Below, piece after piece: positions 27,407 through 35,976 of a DNA stretch of 64,000 bases (its first letter is position 1; each line of letters opens with the position of its first letter). The stretch lies in assembly GCA_937889595.1 (NCBI GenBank), contig CALAOR010000023.1, positions 1 through 64,000 of the forward strand, in the 5' to 3' direction. This stretch comes from an uncultured bacterium. Its GTDB lineage: Bacteria; Oederibacteriota; PGYV01; Palsa-1178. The position numbers and the translations under genes are program-made. The notes under the pieces are model-generated. The model saw only the letters and a program-made list of their open reading frames with translations, made no database searches and was not told where the DNA came from.

Positions 27407-28536
27407 CTCGCCACCAACCCCACTGCTTTTTTTGCGGCTCCGATCATTGTTTCCTCAAAGATCAGTTCGGAACCTTTTAGTATTTCCTTTGCTTCAACTG
27501 AATTCGTGCCTGTAAGCCTGACCACTATCGGAAACGGCACCTTAAGCTCTGATATGGCGCTTATCAGGCCCCTTGCCACGTCGTCGCACCTTGTTATGCC
27601 GCCGAATATGTTGAAAAGAGCCACTTTTACGTTCTTATCGCTCATTAAAAGCTGCATGGCATACTTTACTTTTTCAGGGTTCGAACTCCCGCCTATGTCC
27701 AGAAAGTTTGCCGGCTCGCCGCCGTAAAGCTTTATTATGTCCATGGTCGCCATTGACAGTCCCGCGCCGTTCACTATGCATCCGATGTTGCCCTCCATCT
27801 TGATGTATGAAAGGCCTTTTTGTTTTGCCTGGTGCTCGGGCTGCTTTTCAAGCTCTTCCTTTAGCATCGCGTATATTTCCTGCTGCCTGTACATGGCGTT
27901 GTCGTCTATATCCATTTTTGCGTCCGCAGCTATTACTTTTTTGTCCTTTGTAATAACGAGCGGGTTTATCTCCACGAGGTTTGCGTCGGTTTCAAGGAAT
28001 ATTTTGTAAAGGTTCCTGATTATCTTTGTTGCATCCGCGCATGCTTCCTTTTCCAGGCCCGCCTGCTTTAAAAACGGCCTGATGTGAAAATCCTTCAGGT
28101 CCATAAAGGGGTCTATGTAGGATTTGTTTATGCTTTCAGGGGACTTTTTTGCCACTTCCTCTATGTCCACGCCGCCCATCACGCTTGATATGAAAACAGC
28201 CATATGTTTTGCCCTGTCCATGGCAAAACTTATGTAATATTCCTTGTCTATGTCTATTGCTTTTTCCACCAGCACCTTTTCAACGGTTAAGCCCTTTAGG
28301 TCCATCCCAAGTATCGCAGCCGCGGTTTTTTCAGCCTCCGCCTTCCCCTCGGCCAGTTTTACACCGCCTGCTTTTCCCCTGCCGCCCACATGCACCTGGG
28401 CCTTTATGACGACTTTTCCCGTAAAACCTGCGGCTATCTCAGCCGCTCTTTCAGCCGTAAGGGCCACTTCCCCGTCTGGAACGGGTATTCCGTATTTCCT
28501 GAATATTGACTTTGCCTGGTATTCGTGCAGTTTCAT
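27403..28536 (-). CDS. sucC: Succinyl-CoA synthetase beta subunit
   Basis: 377 residues. ATP-grasp domain ([18 protein letters not shown]), [18 protein letters not shown] for metal-nucleotide binding, and a CoA-ligase domain with [16 protein letters not shown]. It partners SucD. Four-base overlaps with korC and sucD suggest tight translational coupling in the array. Confidence 0.96.
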   Translation of the reverse strand: MKLHEYQAKSIFRKYGIPVPDGEVALTAERAAEIAAGFTGKVVIKAQVHVGGRGKAGGVKLAEGKAEAEKTAAAILGMDLKGLTVEKVLVEKAIDIDKEYYISFAMDRAKHMAVFISSVMGGVDIEEVAKKSPESINKSYIDPFMDLKDFHIRPFLKQAGLEKEACADATKIIRNLYKIFLETDANLVEINPLVITKDKKVIAADAKMDIDDNAMYRQQEIYAMLKEELEKQPEHQAKQKGLSYIKMEGNIGCIVNGAGLSMATMDIIKLYGGEPANFLDIGGSSNPEKVKYAMQLLMSDKNVKVALFNIFGGITRCDDVARGLISAISELKVPFPIVVRLTGTNSVEAKEILKGSELIFEETMIGAAKKAVGLVAR

Positions 28537-29111
28537 TTTAACGCCCCCTGCAATGTTTTTTCTTTTAATTCAATTGCCGCTTTATAGCCTTCCTCAAGCG
28601 CCTTTAAGTTCATATCCTCCGTACCTTTAGGAGCCCTTTCGAGCACAGCCTTTTTCATGGCTTCCATGGACACCACATTGGTCAGTGCCACTATCGCGCC
28701 AAGGGACACGACGTTCGCGACTATTTTCTTTCCGCCCTTTTCAATCGCGATCTTAGTCAGCTCCATGGAATAAACTTTGCCCGCCCTCGGCTTGATCTTG
28801 GTCACGAAAAAAGAATCCGTTAAAAGGATGCCGTCTTCTTTTAAACCGGGAATATATTTATCGTACGACTCCTGCGTCATGGACAGCATGAAGTCTGCGT
28901 TCCTTACTTTGGGGAAATCTATTGGTTTATCGCTTATTATGACCTCGCTCCTGCTTGCGCCCCCGCGCGCCTCGGGGCCGTATGACTGCGACTGTGTTGC
29001 TTCCTTGCCGTCATATATGGAGGCTGCCTCTCCGAGCATTATGCCCGCAAGTATAAGCCCCTGTCCTCCAGATCCGCTCAACCTTAACTCATACTTTTGC
29101 AAGGTCTGCAC
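28533..29111 (-). CDS. korC: 2-oxoglutarate:ferredoxin oxidoreductase gamma subunit
   Basis: 192 residues, starting at GTG inside the end of korB (23-base overlap, different frame). The gamma fold is marked by RLSGSGGQGLILAGIMLGEA and GPEARGGASRSEVIIS. The subunit completes the four-part KorDABC enzyme, which oxidises 2-oxoglutarate to succinyl-CoA with ferredoxin or carboxylates succinyl-CoA in reverse. Confidence 0.92.
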   Translation of the reverse strand: MQTLQKYELRLSGSGGQGLILAGIMLGEAASIYDGKEATQSQSYGPEARGGASRSEVIISDKPIDFPKVRNADFMLSMTQESYDKYIPGLKEDGILLTDSFFVTKIKPRAGKVYSMELTKIAIEKGGKKIVANVVSLGAIVALTNVVSMEAMKKAVLERAPKGTEDMNLKALEEGYKAAIELKEKTLQGALK

Positions 29112-29928
29112 CCGCCTTTTCTTTTAGTCTTTCAATGAGTTTTGTGTATTCCGCGGTCAACTCGGGTTTTTCCCTGTTCACAAATTCGCCTACGACGAAT
29201 TTTCCCGCGAGTTCCTGCTCGCTCATTGATTCCGCCTGCTTTTTATTTACGGAATTGTCCCTTATCCATTTCATCATATCGGCCGGAGCCGACATTTTAT
29301 TTCTCCTGCCGAAGTAAGTCGGGCACTGCGCTATGACATCCACAAATGAAAAACCCTTTTTTAAAAGTGCGTTCTTTACAAGGATGGGTATCATTTTCGC
29401 GAGGTAGGTGGTGGTCCTGGCCACATATGTGGCGCCTGCGGCTTCAACAAGCTTGCACAGGTCGAACGGGCTTTCCATGAAGCCGTACATGGAGGTTGCC
29501 GTGATGGAACCCGTAGGCGTGGTCGGTGAGTATTGTCCGTTTGTCATCCCGTAAGTTGAATTGTTATAACATATGACGGTCAAATCTATATTGCGCCTTG
29601 CCGCGTGTATCAGGTGGTTGCCGCCTATGGCTGAGCAGTCACCGTCGCCGGTTAAAACCACTACATTCAGTTCGGGCCGCGACTGCTTTATGCCCGTTGC
29701 AAAGGCTATGGCCCTTCCGTGGGTCGTATGTATGGTGTCAAAGTCAAGGTATAAAGCCGAACGCGACGAGCAGCCTATCCCCGACACTATAACGGTATTT
29801 TTCCGGTCCAAACCGGAATTTTTAAAAGCTTCGATAAAACCGTTTAAGACTATTCCATTACCGCAGCCCGGGCACCATATGGTCGGCAGTTTGTCCATCC
29901 TGTAATAATCCTCGTATATTTTGTTCAT
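29089..29928 (-). CDS. korB: 2-oxoglutarate:ferredoxin oxidoreductase beta subunit
   Basis: 279 residues. Thiamine diphosphate-binding subunit: IWCPGCGNGIVLNGFIEA near the N-terminus, TGDGDCSAIGGNHLIHA as the TPP/Mg motif, and NNSTYGMTNGQYSPTTP as its downstream ligand loop. The proximal Cys residues resemble those binding the [4Fe-4S] cluster in related enzymes. A four-base overlap links it to korA. Confidence 0.94.
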   Translation of the reverse strand: MNKIYEDYYRMDKLPTIWCPGCGNGIVLNGFIEAFKNSGLDRKNTVIVSGIGCSSRSALYLDFDTIHTTHGRAIAFATGIKQSRPELNVVVLTGDGDCSAIGGNHLIHAARRNIDLTVICYNNSTYGMTNGQYSPTTPTGSITATSMYGFMESPFDLCKLVEAAGATYVARTTTYLAKMIPILVKNALLKKGFSFVDVIAQCPTYFGRRNKMSAPADMMKWIRDNSVNKKQAESMSEQELAGKFVVGEFVNREKPELTAEYTKLIERLKEKAGADLAKV

Positions 29929-31061
29929 TTTACAGCCTCCCTGATGCGGTTAAGTATCAATTCCGGTTTGATCAGCTCGCCATTGGCCTGAAACACCGTG
30001 AGTAATCTGGATTTTCCTTTCATCGAACGTTCCACTTCATATACCATCTGGCCCATATTCATTTCAGCCACCACAAAAGCCTTCACCTTTGACGCGTATT
30101 GCGTGATGATCTTTTCCGGGAACGGCCAAAGTGTCTCGGGAACTATAAGCCCCGCCTTTATCCCGTTGGACCTCGCCTCTACAATGGCTGCCATAGCCGA
30201 GCGCGCGGTGGAGCCGTAGGCGAAAACCGCGACTTCAGCATCGTCCATATTATATGTTTTCACGCTTACGATCTTTTCCAGGTTCTTCTCTATTTTGTCC
30301 CTGAGCCTGTCCTGGAGTTTCTGGCACTTTATCGGGTCGCTTGTGGGGAACCCTTCGGTGTCGTGCATCAAACCAGTCGTATTAAACCTGTAGCCATCCC
30401 CGAATTTTGCCATTGGCGGCACCAGGCCCTCGCTGTCGTCATAAGGCTTGAATTCCCCGGGTTTTTTTGTGGTATATTTTCTCTGAACGGGTTTTATATC
30501 GTCCCTTATTTCTATTCTTTCCCTCATATGCGCTATAACCTCGTCTGCCGCCAGTATTACAGGCACCCTGAATTCCTCGGACAGTTCAAAGGCTCTTATG
30601 GTCAGATCGTACATTGACTTTACCGAATCCGGGCAAAGCACTATGATCGGATGGTCCCCGTGGGTGCCCCATTTCGCCTGCATCACGTCGGACTGGGCCG
30701 GGGATGTCGGCAGACCGGTTGACGGCCCGCCCCGCATTACGTTGACTATCACGCACGGCGCTTCCACAAAAGACGCGTACCCCAGGTTTTCCTGTTTCAG
30801 GGAAAATCCCGGCCCGCTTGTCGCCGTCATTGACATCACTCCCGCAAAAGAAGCGCCTATTACGGCACCCATGCTTGCTATTTCATCTTCCATCTGTATG
30901 AACCTGCCGCCGATCAGCGGCAGTTTCTCCGCGCACAGTTCGGCCAGCTCGGTCGAAGGCGTGATCGGGTATCCCGCATAGAACTTCAGTCCCGCTGATA
31001 AAGCAGCCTCGACGCACGCTGCGTTTCCCTGCATGAATTTATTTTCGCCCATCTTCATCAT
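29925..31061 (-). CDS. korA: 2-oxoglutarate:ferredoxin oxidoreductase alpha subunit
   Basis: 378 residues with the pyruvate/2-oxoacid oxidoreductase domains I and II: FYAGYPITPSTELAELCAE, SGPGFSLKQENLGYASF and GGPSTGLPTSPAQSDVMQ. This is the unfused form; the second copy at 46489 carries the gamma domain at its N-terminus. The 2-oxoglutarate preference is inferred from its place between gltA and sucCD. Confidence 0.93.
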   Translation of the reverse strand: MMKMGENKFMQGNAACVEAALSAGLKFYAGYPITPSTELAELCAEKLPLIGGRFIQMEDEIASMGAVIGASFAGVMSMTATSGPGFSLKQENLGYASFVEAPCVIVNVMRGGPSTGLPTSPAQSDVMQAKWGTHGDHPIIVLCPDSVKSMYDLTIRAFELSEEFRVPVILAADEVIAHMRERIEIRDDIKPVQRKYTTKKPGEFKPYDDSEGLVPPMAKFGDGYRFNTTGLMHDTEGFPTSDPIKCQKLQDRLRDKIEKNLEKIVSVKTYNMDDAEVAVFAYGSTARSAMAAIVEARSNGIKAGLIVPETLWPFPEKIITQYASKVKAFVVAEMNMGQMVYEVERSMKGKSRLLTVFQANGELIKPELILNRIREAVK

Positions 31062-31068
31062 CCTTTTG

Positions 31069-31308
31069 TTAAGGTTTTTTTTCTGTTTCCTTTATCACTT
31101 CAATTGCAAGGTCCGGGCACCTGTCCACGCAGAGGTTGCACGCGGTGCAGGTTTCAATGTCTAATACTATAGGGTACCCGAGTTCGTCTGTGCCGAGCGT
31201 TTTTGCGGGGCAAAAAGCCACGCATATTCCGCAGGCCTTGCAGGCGTCCCTGTAAATGATAACCTCTCTGGCTTTCCTCTTATTTTTAATTTCCGGCATG
31301 TTGGCCAC
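31069..31308 (-). CDS. korD: Two-cluster ferredoxin subunit of 2-oxoglutarate:ferredoxin oxidoreductase
   Basis: 79 residues with two [4Fe-4S] motifs, CKACGICVAFCPAKTLG and CTACNLCVDRCPDLAIE. It is the delta subunit passing electrons to free ferredoxin. It lies 18 bases after gltA and 7 before korA. Confidence 0.94.
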   Translation of the reverse strand: MANMPEIKNKRKAREVIIYRDACKACGICVAFCPAKTLGTDELGYPIVLDIETCTACNLCVDRCPDLAIEVIKETEKKP

Positions 31309-31326
31309 AACTTTCTTTTGGATTTT

Positions 31327-32598
31327 TTACCGCTTTTCTATGGGTACATACTCCGCAAGCATGGGGCCGGTGTAAACCGCCCTTGGCCTGAAAAGCCTGT
31401 TGTCTTTCAGATACTCAAGCACCCTTCCGCCCCAGCCCGATATCCTCGAGACCGCGAAAATAACCGAGAACATAGGTATCTCTATCCCCATCGCCTTATA
31501 GACAAGGCCGGAATAGAAATCAACGTTCGGGAAGATCTTTTTCTCCTTGCCAAGCTCCGCGCAAACAAGATTATTGAGCTTGTTGGCGATATCATAAAGC
31601 CTTTTAATTTCCGGATCGGATGTAAAAACATCCACAAGGGGCCCGAGTATCCTTGCCCTGGGGTCGTATGATTTATAGACCCTGTGCCCGAAACCCATGA
31701 CCTTCTTTTTTGCCTCGCGCGCCTTCCTGTACCAGGGCTCCACATTTTCCAGGCTGCCTATCTCCTCCAGCTGGTAAACAACCTGTTCGTTCGCTCCCCC
31801 GTGCAGCGGCCCCTTAAGGGTGCCAATGCCGGTCACTATGGATGAGTACATGTCGGAGAGCGTTGAGTTGGTAACCATCGTGGCGAAAGTTGAGGCGTTC
31901 ATGCCGTGGTCCGCGTGCAAAATCAGGCATATATCCATTACGCGCTCCGCGCCTTTGTCAGGTCTCTCGCCGTTGAGCATGTAAATGAAATTGGCCGCGT
32001 GGCTTAAAGACGGGTCCGGTTCTATGGGTTCCTTGCCCGCCCTTATCCTGGCAACAGCCGCAGCGAGAGTAGCCATCTGGGCTATTAGTTTTATCGCCAC
32101 TTCCGTCTCTGCTTCCACGGTAAGTGTCTCTGTTGTCTTGTCAAATGTCGAAAGCAGGGATACGCCGATTGAAAGCGAGATCATCGGGTGAGTGTCCAAT
32201 ATGGGGTACTGCTTCATTATACTGATTATCTTGGAGGGTATGCTTCTGTTTGCGGCAAGTTTTTTCTTAAAATCAGCCAGCTGGTTTACCGTAGGCATTG
32301 CCCCGAAAAGGAGCGCGTACGAAGTTTCCTCGAACGTTGAGTAAAGCGAAAGGTTGAATACGTCGTATCCGCGGTAATTAAGCCAGCCTTTTGCGCCGTT
32401 GACATAACCGACTTTTGTCTCGTTGGTCACGGCATTTTCAAGCCCCCTGCCTATCTCCGCAGTTACGGGCCATTTTACCTCGCCTGTAAGTTTTGGCTCG
32501 GGTTCATTTGCAGTTTCTTCAAAAGCCTTTTTCTTTGCCTGTTCCAGGATTTCGTTGATCTGTGAAGGGGCTACTTTGCTCACGGCTGAAGTACTCAT
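31327..32598 (-). CDS. gltA: Citrate synthase
   Basis: 423 residues, Si-type fold. Catalytic His and Asp regions are visible: LHADHGMNASTFA, LKGPLHGGANEQV, VMGFGHRVYKSYDPRA and VDFYSGLVYKAMGI. It condenses oxaloacetate and acetyl-CoA. The N-terminus has an additional approximately 30-residue charged segment before the core. AGGAGG lies 6 bases before the ATG. It is the first gene of the TCA array, behind a strong regulated promoter. Some ferredoxin-linked organisms run such enzymes in reverse, which sequence alone cannot decide. Confidence 0.96.
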   Translation of the reverse strand: MSTSAVSKVAPSQINEILEQAKKKAFEETANEPEPKLTGEVKWPVTAEIGRGLENAVTNETKVGYVNGAKGWLNYRGYDVFNLSLYSTFEETSYALLFGAMPTVNQLADFKKKLAANRSIPSKIISIMKQYPILDTHPMISLSIGVSLLSTFDKTTETLTVEAETEVAIKLIAQMATLAAAVARIRAGKEPIEPDPSLSHAANFIYMLNGERPDKGAERVMDICLILHADHGMNASTFATMVTNSTLSDMYSSIVTGIGTLKGPLHGGANEQVVYQLEEIGSLENVEPWYRKAREAKKKVMGFGHRVYKSYDPRARILGPLVDVFTSDPEIKRLYDIANKLNNLVCAELGKEKKIFPNVDFYSGLVYKAMGIEIPMFSVIFAVSRISGWGGRVLEYLKDNRLFRPRAVYTGPMLAEYVPIEKR

Positions 32599-32635
32599 AA
32601 AATACCTCCTGATTTTGTTTCAATCCTTGAATCCC

Positions 32636-32686
32636 ACTAATACCATGGTTTTAGTAGTATTATACCAGAAAAGCAGCGTTTGTCAA
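32636..32686 (-). promoter_or_regulatory. gltA (TCA array) promoter with palindromic operator
   Basis: On the minus strand TTGACA (32681-32686), a 16-base spacer and TATAAT (32659-32664) are both consensus. Immediately downstream, ACTAATACCATGGTTTTAGT (32636-32655, plus strand) is an inverted repeat with a single mismatched pair, covering the likely start point. This is a good operator for a dimeric repressor; the Rrf2 regulator at 35366 is a nearby candidate. Confidence 0.75.
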
Positions 32687-32854
32687 ATATATTTTTTGCT
32701 AAAATGAAACCCTGTTCTGTTTAAACCCGGAAAATGCCTATCAGGCCTCAATTTATGGCAATTGGCTTAATAAGGGGTATAATGAACGGCGTAATAAACA
32801 AGGATTGAATTGACAAAGTTTTTTTGAATGGGCTGCGGGTTATGCAGCGCTTGA

Positions 32855-32904
32855 TACTGCCTGAAACCCCCCGAAATAATGCCGTGTTTTTTCCCGTGTC
32901 CGCT
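32855..32904. repeat. Degenerate 50-bp repeat, copy 1
   Basis: TACTGCC ... AAATAATG ... GTGTCCGCT. It aligns without gaps with 33785-33834 at 33 of 50 positions, best at both ends and the centre. The left end resembles the CTGTCGG elements. It lies in the 432-bp gap between the gltA promoter and the aspartyl-protease gene; apart from the promoter and this repeat nothing else was seen there. Confidence 0.45.
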
Positions 32905-33030
32905 GCATGGCAGTTTTCTTTATGGCCTACCTTAATATAATACAAGAACAACAATCGGCTATGTCATCCAAAGCAATTGCAGCGGCCGACCGTAATGGGC
33001 CGATATTTGCAACTGGCTTTTAAGCAGCCT

Positions 33031-33438
33031 TTAAACTTGCTTTTTATGCAAAATAAATATTTTTTTTGGATAATTTACCGTCAAAATAAAACTTCCAAGA
33101 AAACTTTTTACTCCCAGGAGCGAAACATGCAGATTCGGCATAAAATCTATAAGCACATTTGAAATAGTTAACCCCTCTATTTTTATATCAACGGTGTGGG
33201 AATATGATTCCGCTATGCCGCTTCCAGTCCTGATTTGCTTGCGCTTTCCTTTTGTGAGATCATGTCCGAGCATACCCGCCAATTCCGCGGGCATGGCGCA
33301 CTCATCCGCTCCGGTGTCTATGAGCGCAAGCACAGAAACAAATCTGTCCGTATGAGGGTTTATTAATTCGATTTCAAGGCATGGTCTGGCAATTTGTCCC
33401 GGGGAGAGCGTTCTAAACGGCCTTTGTAGCCGCCACAT
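33031..33438 (-). CDS. Retropepsin-like aspartyl protease (clan AA)
   Basis: 135 residues. The single lobe carries LALIDTGADECAMP with catalytic Asp41 in DTGAD, and a second strand SLLGVKSFLGSFILTV resembling the psi-loop partner. Bacterial retropepsins of this type act as homodimers; substrates are mostly unknown. Its ATG overlaps the TGA of the DUF5678 gene (TGATG), so the two are coupled. Confidence 0.8.
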   Translation of the reverse strand: MWRLQRPFRTLSPGQIARPCLEIELINPHTDRFVSVLALIDTGADECAMPAELAGMLGHDLTKGKRKQIRTGSGIAESYSHTVDIKIEGLTISNVLIDFMPNLHVSLLGVKSFLGSFILTVNYPKKIFILHKKQV

Positions 33439-33626
33439 CAGTAAATATGAACCGTGTCCTTTTCAGGGACATATATAAGCAAGGGGTTTTCAAGACCTTT
33501 TTTAACAGCCTTTTGAAAAGTTATTTTAAGGGTTCTACCCGAAGCGATAACCTTGGTGTCTTCCATGTTCTTTACCGCCACATATTGACCTTGATACTTT
33601 TTTTCCTTGATTAACACCTGTTCCAT
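33438..33626 (-). CDS. DUF5678-like small protein paired with the aspartyl protease
   Basis: 62 residues: KKYQGQYVAVKNMEDTKVIA at the start and YVPEKDTVHIY at the end, which I recognise as the DUF5678 pattern. These small proteins commonly sit directly before clan AA protease genes. A role as partner, chaperone or antitoxin-like control of the protease is possible but not shown. A good ribosome site (AGGAGG, 6-7 bases) precedes the ATG. Confidence 0.7.
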   Translation of the reverse strand: MEQVLIKEKKYQGQYVAVKNMEDTKVIASGRTLKITFQKAVKKGLENPLLIYVPEKDTVHIY

Positions 33627-33784
33627 CTGAATCCTCCTTCGATTGCTTACAATCTCTATTTATTATAATCCTAAAAACCGCAATGTCAATAAACCTTTTT
33701 CTCAGCAGGATAAACACACTTGTCAAGGCGAGGCGACCATTTACTATGTTGTTGAACAAAGCTGCGGGGTTATTTGTGGATTTG

Positions 33785-33834
33785 TACTGCCGTAACTCCA
33801 TCAAAATAATGTTTCATTTTCCTTTGTGTCCGCT
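33785..33834. repeat. Degenerate 50-bp repeat, copy 2
   Basis: Partner of 32855-32904, in the gap between the DUF5678 gene and the DRTGG gene. The two copies bracket the protease/DUF5678 pair in the same orientation. Confidence 0.45.
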
Positions 33835-33850
33835 TTATAACAGCACCGGT

Positions 33851-34942
33851 TTAAATTAAATCCAGCATCCTGTCAACATCAACATAGGAAGAAACTATAT
33901 CCACGATTTTTTCTATCTTTTTCGTGTCTTTGGGCCGGATCTTTACCATCAGATCATGTATCTGGGAGGCTGCCGAATACGTGTCCTGTTTGACAAGATA
34001 CGTGGGTATCTGGGTTTTTTCAATTAATTTCATTATCGAGGGGTGCGGCGGGGTCCCTCCGGTCAATATCATGCCCGCGATCTCGCCTTTTTGCTCGCCT
34101 AAAGTGTATGAACTCATGAGCGCCAGTATGATGTCGTCCCTGGAGCCCGGCGTTATGATAAGCACCCTTTCGCCGAAATAATTCAAGGCCTCGTGCGCCG
34201 GCATGGCCCCTACTACGATGCTTTTAACCAGCAGGTCCAGCTTGTCTTTGCCCGCGAGCAACTCGCCTTCGATGCTGTCTATTATAAGTTCCATGGTCAG
34301 ATATGAAAGCATAGGCACGTAAGGTATAACTCCCAGGGTTTCGATCCCCTTTCTTTTTAAACCCTTCCTGACCGTATTATTTATCCTGTCGAACTTTTCC
34401 ATTTCAATCTTGTTCACTACCGCTCCTATGGTTGCAACTCCCTGCACGTCAAAAAAAGTCTTGTTAAGCATTATTTCGTCTATTGGCCCGCCCACGCCGC
34501 CGGCTGAAACCAACAGGGCTTTTGTATCGAGAAGTTTTGCAACGTCCGCGTTTGAAAGGTCAAAAACAGATCCTACGCCGCTGTGGCCCGTGCCTTCGAT
34601 CACGACCACGTCTTTTCCTTTTGATACGATCTCGAACGACTGCATTATCTGGTCCACGAACTGCTGTCCGCCTTCAATCTTCCCTTCTATGTAATTTGTC
34701 GTAAAACCCTGGTTTATGGCGATCGGGCTGGTGTGTTTTATCGGGCAGTCGCACCCGAAAATATTTTCCACAAGCACCGCGTCCTCATCTATCATATCGC
34801 CTTTTACGTCTATATAGCGCTGTCCCACCGGTTTTATGAACCCGACTTTCATGTTGCGTTTTATGAAAGCGTTGATCAGGCCGAGGGAAAGCGTGGTTTT
34901 TCCCCTGTTCTGCCTTGTCGCGCCTACAAATATTTTTTTCAT
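33851..34942 (-). CDS. BioD-like P-loop protein with DRTGG domain
   Basis: The start is set at the internal ATG (34942): AAGGAAAATAG gives a ribosome site, and the response-regulator stop is one base upstream. 363 residues. The N-terminal domain is a dethiobiotin synthetase/CobQ-like P-loop ATPase (VGATRQNRGKTTLSLGLI; FIKPVGQRY), followed by a central DRTGG domain (about 205-320, with VVGAMPAHEALNYFG and ITPGSRDDIILALM). The layout matches the N-terminal half of long phosphotransacetylases and stand-alone regulatory versions. Probably a nucleotide sensor or regulator; no enzymatic role is proven. It is the last gene of an operon with CheY-like and Rrf2 proteins. Confidence 0.82.
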   Translation of the reverse strand: MKKIFVGATRQNRGKTTLSLGLINAFIKRNMKVGFIKPVGQRYIDVKGDMIDEDAVLVENIFGCDCPIKHTSPIAINQGFTTNYIEGKIEGGQQFVDQIMQSFEIVSKGKDVVVIEGTGHSGVGSVFDLSNADVAKLLDTKALLVSAGGVGGPIDEIMLNKTFFDVQGVATIGAVVNKIEMEKFDRINNTVRKGLKRKGIETLGVIPYVPMLSYLTMELIIDSIEGELLAGKDKLDLLVKSIVVGAMPAHEALNYFGERVLIITPGSRDDIILALMSSYTLGEQKGEIAGMILTGGTPPHPSIMKLIEKTQIPTYLVKQDTYSAASQIHDLMVKIRPKDTKKIEKIVDIVSSYVDVDRMLDLI

Positions 34943-34943
34943 C

Positions 34944-35348
34944 CTATTTTCCTTTTCCGCCTTTTTTTTCAAGCAATGCCGATATGGCCATTATGATATG
35001 CGCAGGCTGGTCTGTCTTGTCAAAAAAAGCGTCCACAGGCAGCCAGTCCGCCTGCCCGGCGTCCTGTTTGAAATCCAGGCCTGTTTTCTCCCCCACCGAG
35101 GTGAGCATCACAGCGGGTATGTGTTTTGTTTCCGGGTTCCTTTTGATCTTTCTTGCCAGGTCAAAACCCGAGTTTTCCTTTTCCAGCATGACATCTATTA
35201 TTATCAGGTCGGGTTTTTCGCTTAAAACCGCCTCATATCCGTCCGCGGAATTATGCCTGGATATCACGGTATGCCCCTTGTTTTCAAACAGCACGCTGTA
35301 AGCCGCAATTATATCCTTGTCGTCCTCAACAAAAAGTATTTTTGCCAT
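34944..35348 (-). CDS. Single-domain response regulator (CheY-like receiver)
   Basis: 134 residues, receiver domain only. Acidic pocket VEDDKD (Asp9/Asp10), phosphoacceptor Asp52 in LIIIDVML, Thr83 in AVMLTSVG and Lys111 in AFFDKTD are all present, so it should be phosphorylatable. There is no output domain and no histidine kinase in the window. It lies 17 bases after the Rrf2 gene and 1 base before the DRTGG gene. Confidence 0.9.
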   Translation of the reverse strand: MAKILFVEDDKDIIAAYSVLFENKGHTVISRHNSADGYEAVLSEKPDLIIIDVMLEKENSGFDLARKIKRNPETKHIPAVMLTSVGEKTGLDFKQDAGQADWLPVDAFFDKTDQPAHIIMAISALLEKKGGKGK

Positions 35349-35365
35349 TTCACACCTCTTAAATT

Positions 35366-35791
35366 TTAGGGGTTTTTTCCGCCGCAGTATTTTTTTACAA
35401 GGTCTTCAAGGGTCGCCTTGCTGAAGATATCATGGATTATTTTTGAGTAATCGTCCCACAATTTTTTCGCCCTGCATTTGCCGCTCCTGTCGCACGAGTC
35501 GGGATTATCAACGCAGTCAACCAGGGTAAGCGGGCCCTCCGCGGCCTCCAGGATATCGCTGAACAGTATTTCCGACGGCTTTTTCGCCAGTGCCATGCCT
35601 CCGCCTTTTCCCTTGTAACTGCTGACCAGCCCGTATGAAACCAGCATCCTCATTATCGACTCAAGATATTTTATGGAAATATCCTGGTCATCGGAAATTT
35701 CTTTCAGGATGACCATGTCCTTCCTGTCATTGTTTGCGGCAAGGTACATCATGGCCCTTAACGCGTACCTGCCTCTTGTGGATACCTTCAT
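35366..35791 (-). CDS. Rrf2-family transcriptional regulator with Fe-S-type cysteines
   Basis: 141 residues. N-terminal winged helix (MKVSTRGRYALRAMMYLA, GLVSSYKGKGGGMALAK) and the Rrf2 cysteine triad Cys93, Cys100, Cys106, which in IscR, RirA and NsrR binds an Fe-S cluster. It probably senses iron, redox state, NO or sulfur. Its own promoter contains a palindrome, suggesting autoregulation. Given its position 2.8 kb upstream of gltA it is a candidate regulator of the TCA array; this is inference. Confidence 0.9.
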   Translation of the reverse strand: MKVSTRGRYALRAMMYLAANNDRKDMVILKEISDDQDISIKYLESIMRMLVSYGLVSSYKGKGGGMALAKKPSEILFSDILEAAEGPLTLVDCVDNPDSCDRSGKCRAKKLWDDYSKIIHDIFSKATLEDLVKKYCGGKNP

Positions 35792-35856
35792 TTTTAACTC
35801 CTCTGCCTTTACTGTAAATCACGCGCATATTTCTTATGACGATATCATTTATTCCA

Positions 35857-35894
35857 ACTTATTATATAGTATATTAAGTATGACGGTTTGTCAA
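35857..35894 (-). promoter_or_regulatory. Promoter and palindrome of the Rrf2 operon
   Basis: Minus-strand TTGACA (35889-35894), 17 bases, then TACTAT (35866-35871). The -10 box sits inside a 23-bp imperfect palindrome (35857-35879), arms ACTTATTATA and TATATTAAGT around TAG, 9 of 10 pairs matching. Likely autoregulatory site. Confidence 0.65.
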
Positions 35895-35976
35895 TATTTT
35901 GAATTTTTCTGAAAATTCTTTTAATTTATTGATCCAAGAAACTGGAGTTGAATATTTAATCCAACAACGCCCCAAA

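Noticed and set aside
32748-32954. 68-codon minus-strand frame in the gltA upstream gap
   Set aside because: No ribosome site or domain pattern, and it runs across the degenerate 50-bp repeat.
33535-33804. 89-codon minus-strand frame
   Set aside because: It overlaps the better-supported DUF5678 gene out of frame and crosses a repeat; no family features.
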